DNA of 64,000 nt from Bryobacterales bacterium. Lineage in GTDB: Bacteria; Acidobacteriota; Terriglobia; Bryobacterales; Bryobacteraceae. The notes beneath the pieces were generated by a model. That model was not told where the DNA came from. It did no database searches and saw only the letters and a program-made list of their open reading frames with translations. Positions 61,377 to 64,000 of this stretch are shown here, one piece after another (within the stretch, counting starts at the first letter, position 1; every line of letters starts with the position of its first letter). Location of the stretch: positions 1-64,000 of the forward strand of contig JADKID010000015.1 of NCBI GenBank assembly GCA_016721425.1, read 5' to 3'. The position numbers were made by a program, and so were the translations under genes.

Positions 61377-63152
61377 GTGCGCCGGCAAATCTTCATCGTC
61401 ATCGCCTTCGTCCTCCTGCTTCGCCTGCCGTTTCTGGATCAGGCGATCCAGGGGGACGATTTCTATTACCTCGCCGCCGCCCAGCACGCGCAGATCGATC
61501 CGGCCCACCCCCACCACGCCAAGTACGTGTTCCTGGGTGAGCCCATGGACATGCGAGGCCACCCCCACCCGCCCGGCAACGCCTGGATTCTGGCCGGGTT
61601 GCTGGCGCTGCTCGGTGATATCCGCGAGGTGCCGTTCCACGTTGCCTACCTGCTGCTGTCGCTGGTCGCGGCGCTCTCCATGCTCGCCCTGGCGCGGCGC
61701 TTTGTGCCGCCACGCGCGCTGGAGGCCACGCTGCTGTTTTGCGCCGTACCGGCGTTTGTCGTCAACGGCAACTCGCTGGAGGCGGATCTGCCGTTCCTCG
61801 CCTTCTGGCTGCTGAGCATCGCGCTGGTGGTGGCGGGTCGCGCGGGCCTGGCCGCCATCGCCATCGTGCTCTGCTCCCTGATGGCGTACCAGAGCGTGCT
61901 GCTGATCCCAATCCTGGGCCTGTGGTTGTGGCATGAAGGCGAGCTGAAGCGCCGCTGGTGGCTGCTACTGATTCCAGCCGCGGTGCTCGGCGGCTACAAC
62001 CTCTTCGAGCGGATCACCTCCGGCGATATGCCCGCGCAGGTGCTCAATCAGCACTTCCAGACCTACGGGCTGCAACGCTTGGAGATGAAGCTCAAGAGCG
62101 CCATTGCGCTCAGTGGCCACCTCATCGTGATGTTCACGCCGATCGGCTTCTATGCGCTGCTGCGGCGCCGGCAGTGGTTCCTCAGCGCGTGGGTGGGCTT
62201 GTTCTTCGCGGCCGCGCTGGTGCTGTTCTTCGCGGGCTCGGCGCGCTATCTGCTGCCGTTGGCCGCGCCGTTCGCTATTCTCGTTGCGCTGCACTATGCC
62301 CAGCGCCCGATGATGATCTTCGCCTGCCTCGCGTTGCAACTCGCGTTGGGCCTCTCGCTGGCGTGGGTGAACTACGAGCACTGGGACGGCTACCGCCGCT
62401 TCACGGCCAACGCGATGAAGGACGTGCAGGTGGAATATGGCCGCCAGCGCGTGTGGGTCAATAGCGAGTGGGGTCTGCGCTACTACACCGAGGCGCGCGG
62501 CGCGCTGCCCATTGTGCGCGGTCAGGTTCTCCGGCCCGGCGACCTCGTGATCACCAACGAACTGGCCGAGAAGATCCCGTTCACCACCGGCGGCGGGCAA
62601 CTGGTGGAACATTCGCGGCTGGTGATCCAACCCGCGCTGCCGTTGCGCCTCATCGGCCTGGGCGTCAAGTCCGGCTACTCGTCGGTCGGCTTCGGCCTGT
62701 GGCCGTTCGACATCACCACCGCGCCCGTGGATATCGTGACCATCTCCCAGATTGTCGAGAAGAAGCCCACGCTCTCGTGGCTGCCGATGGCCACGCCGAG
62801 CACCGAGTCGCAGATCATCAGCGGCGTCTATACGCTGGAAAACGGGGCCTGGCGCTGGATGAGCGGGCGCGCCGTCTTCTTCCTCAAGCCGCCGGCCGGG
62901 CCGAGGCCGCTGCGGGCCGAGATCGTGATTCCCGATATGGCGCCGGGGCGCACCGTGACGCTCACGCTGGATGGCGTGGAGGTCTTGAAGAAGACCTTCG
63001 ACAAGCCGGACACCTACACACTGGAGACGCCGCCTTTGCCCACGAAGGGCGATACCGCTGTGGTCACGCTCTCCATCGACAAGGACTTCTCCGTGCCCGG
63101 CGACAACCGCAAACTGGGCCTGATTCTGACCGGCATCGGATTCCAACCATGA
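61377..63152 (+). CDS. GT-C (GT39-like) membrane glycosyltransferase
   Basis: 591 residues, GTG start 6 bases after gcvPB. N-terminal TM then the GT-C Asp motif (IQGDDFYYLAAAQ) and about 10 TM helices to ~335. The soluble C-terminal ~250 residues are periplasmic (WVNSEWGLRYYTEA, LPLRLIGLGVKSG, TLTLDGVEVLKKTF). Uses lipid-linked sugars to modify a protein or lipid; acceptor unknown. Confidence 0.8.
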   Translation: MRRQIFIVIAFVLLLRLPFLDQAIQGDDFYYLAAAQHAQIDPAHPHHAKYVFLGEPMDMRGHPHPPGNAWILAGLLALLGDIREVPFHVAYLLLSLVAALSMLALARRFVPPRALEATLLFCAVPAFVVNGNSLEADLPFLAFWLLSIALVVAGRAGLAAIAIVLCSLMAYQSVLLIPILGLWLWHEGELKRRWWLLLIPAAVLGGYNLFERITSGDMPAQVLNQHFQTYGLQRLEMKLKSAIALSGHLIVMFTPIGFYALLRRRQWFLSAWVGLFFAAALVLFFAGSARYLLPLAAPFAILVALHYAQRPMMIFACLALQLALGLSLAWVNYEHWDGYRRFTANAMKDVQVEYGRQRVWVNSEWGLRYYTEARGALPIVRGQVLRPGDLVITNELAEKIPFTTGGGQLVEHSRLVIQPALPLRLIGLGVKSGYSSVGFGLWPFDITTAPVDIVTISQIVEKKPTLSWLPMATPSTESQIISGVYTLENGAWRWMSGRAVFFLKPPAGPRPLRAEIVIPDMAPGRTVTLTLDGVEVLKKTFDKPDTYTLETPPLPTKGDTAVVTLSIDKDFSVPGDNRKLGLILTGIGFQP

Positions 63153-63901
63153 GCACCAAAATCGCACTTGTCACAGGCGCAGGCTCCGGCATCGGCCGAG
63201 CCGTCAGCCTGGCTCTGCACTCCGCAGGCTATGCCGTCGTGCTGGCGGGCCGCCGCGAGGCGCAGCTCAAAGAGACTGCCGCGCTGGCTGGTCAGGCAGG
63301 GGCACCGACGGTGGTCATACCCACCGACATCACGCAGCCCGATGCTGTCCGCGACCTCTTCGCCGGCATCCGTAACGCATTTGGCCGCCTGGATCTGCTC
63401 TTCAACAACGCCGGCGCCAATACGCCCGCCATCCCCATGGAGGATCTCACCTGGGAGCAATGGAGCGGCGTGCTGGCGGTGAATCTCTCCGGCGCGTTTC
63501 TTTGCGCGCAGCAGGCCATCCGGCTGATGAAGGAGCAGACGCCGCGCGGCGGCCGCATCATCAACAACGGGTCCATCTCGGCTCAAGTGCCGCGGCCGCA
63601 CTCGGCGCCCTATACGGCCACCAAGCACGCCATCACCGGGCTGACCAAGAGCATCGCGCTGGACGGCCGCGCGTTCGATATCGCCTGCGGCCAGATCGAT
63701 ATCGGCAACGCCGCCACGGCCATGACGGAGCGCATGGCCCGCGGTGTTCTCCAGGCCGACGGCAGTCTCAAAGAGGAGCCGCGCATGGATCTCCAGCACG
63801 TCGCCGATGCGGTGGTCTACATGGCGAACCTGCCGCTGGAGGCCAACGTGCAAACCATGACAGTGATGGCGACGAAGATGCCGTTAGTCGGCCGCGGGTA
63901 G
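63149..63901 (+). CDS. Short-chain dehydrogenase/reductase
   Basis: 250 residues from ATG 63149, ATGA overlap with the GT-C gene. TGAGSGIGRAVSLAL (cofactor), NNAG, catalytic Ser in NNGSISAQ and YTATK. Classical SDR fold; substrate unknown. Confidence 0.92.
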   Translation: MSTKIALVTGAGSGIGRAVSLALHSAGYAVVLAGRREAQLKETAALAGQAGAPTVVIPTDITQPDAVRDLFAGIRNAFGRLDLLFNNAGANTPAIPMEDLTWEQWSGVLAVNLSGAFLCAQQAIRLMKEQTPRGGRIINNGSISAQVPRPHSAPYTATKHAITGLTKSIALDGRAFDIACGQIDIGNAATAMTERMARGVLQADGSLKEEPRMDLQHVADAVVYMANLPLEANVQTMTVMATKMPLVGRG

Positions 63902-64000
63902 ACGCATCCGCAGCACGCGATTGTTTTCGCTGTCGCCGATGTAGAGCCACCCGTCGTGCACCAGCACGCCGTGCGGCCGCTTCAAGCCATCGAGCACCGT
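63884..64000 (-). CDS. C-terminal end of NHL-repeat/sugar-dehydrogenase-like protein
   Basis: The minus strand reads TVLDGLKRPHGVLVHDGWLY, then IGDSENNRVLRMRLPAAD and TAA at 63886-63884. RPHGV and LYIGDSENNRV are typical of NHL/soluble sugar-dehydrogenase-type propellers. The stop overlaps the SDR 3' end by 18 bases. Only ~38 residues are in the window. Confidence 0.65.
   Translation of the reverse strand, partial: TVLDGLKRPHGVLVHDGWLYIGDSENNRVLRMRLPAAD

Overview
The window reads as chromosomal DNA of a high-GC soil-type bacterium, most likely an acidobacterium of the Solibacteres/Bryobacteraceae type. This is an inference from gene style: a secreted DUF6600 protein, a DNA-binding-domain/TM/malectin fusion, an N-terminally carboxypeptidase-like TonB receptor, GMC oxidoreductase with a Tat-exported partner, PIG-L deacetylase and many secreted glycosidases. 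No phage, plasmid or insertion-sequence genes were found, and most genes sit in tight operons with 4-base ATGA/GTGA overlaps.

Layout. 1-2166: a secreted DUF6600 protein (minus) running off the left edge through a CAG/Gln-rich repeat tract that contains a frame slip. 2334-9496: a seven-gene efflux operon (minus) of TetR regulator, TolC, HlyD, two ABC ATPases and two ABC-2 permeases, resembling E. coli cecR-ybhGFSR but with YbhF split in two and a TolC added; its promoter/operator is readable base by base. 9959-14621: a c-di-GMP operon (minus) of a degenerate GGDEF protein, a GADDF-EAL protein and an acyl-CoA synthetase. 14790-15830: cytochrome c, tRNA-Glu and an HNH-like ORF. 15997-19743: a four-gene operon with a PHP-domain protein, a GT4 glycosyltransferase and a membrane protein. 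20390-29958: a probable phosphate-scavenging locus: OmpR/PhoB-type regulator, TonB-dependent receptor, secreted beta-helix-like protein, a shrunken GH29 relative and a PhoA-type alkaline phosphatase. Three arrays of TTCACC-like repeats spaced exactly 11 bp lie upstream of the regulator, the receptor and the phosphatase. 30127-37181: DUF418 protein, gluconate-dehydrogenase-like pair, Gfo/Idh/MocA oxidoreductase, thioredoxin-like protein, small membrane protein and a sialidase-fold protein. 37254-41111: ABC-F ATPase, cobalamin adenosyltransferase, cytochrome c and glgC. 41126-56307: plant cell-wall polysaccharide locus: malectin-type membrane regulator, then GH9, CE1-type esterase, GH43, GH51 and two tandem esterases as one operon; opposite them a PIG-L protein, a 31-residue membrane peptide and an SSS symporter. 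56430-61370: bacterioferritin and the glycine cleavage genes gcvT-gcvH-gcvPA-gcvPB. 61377-64000: GT-C glycosyltransferase, SDR and the C-terminal end of an NHL/sugar-dehydrogenase-like protein on the minus strand.

Working together: the cell-wall genes cut arabinoxylan/cellulose side chains and backbone, with the SSS carrier as a candidate importer; the Pho-like locus would release and capture phosphate under one regulator that may control its own gene; the efflux operon is self-repressed by its first gene. All functions are assigned from reading motifs; no database search was run.
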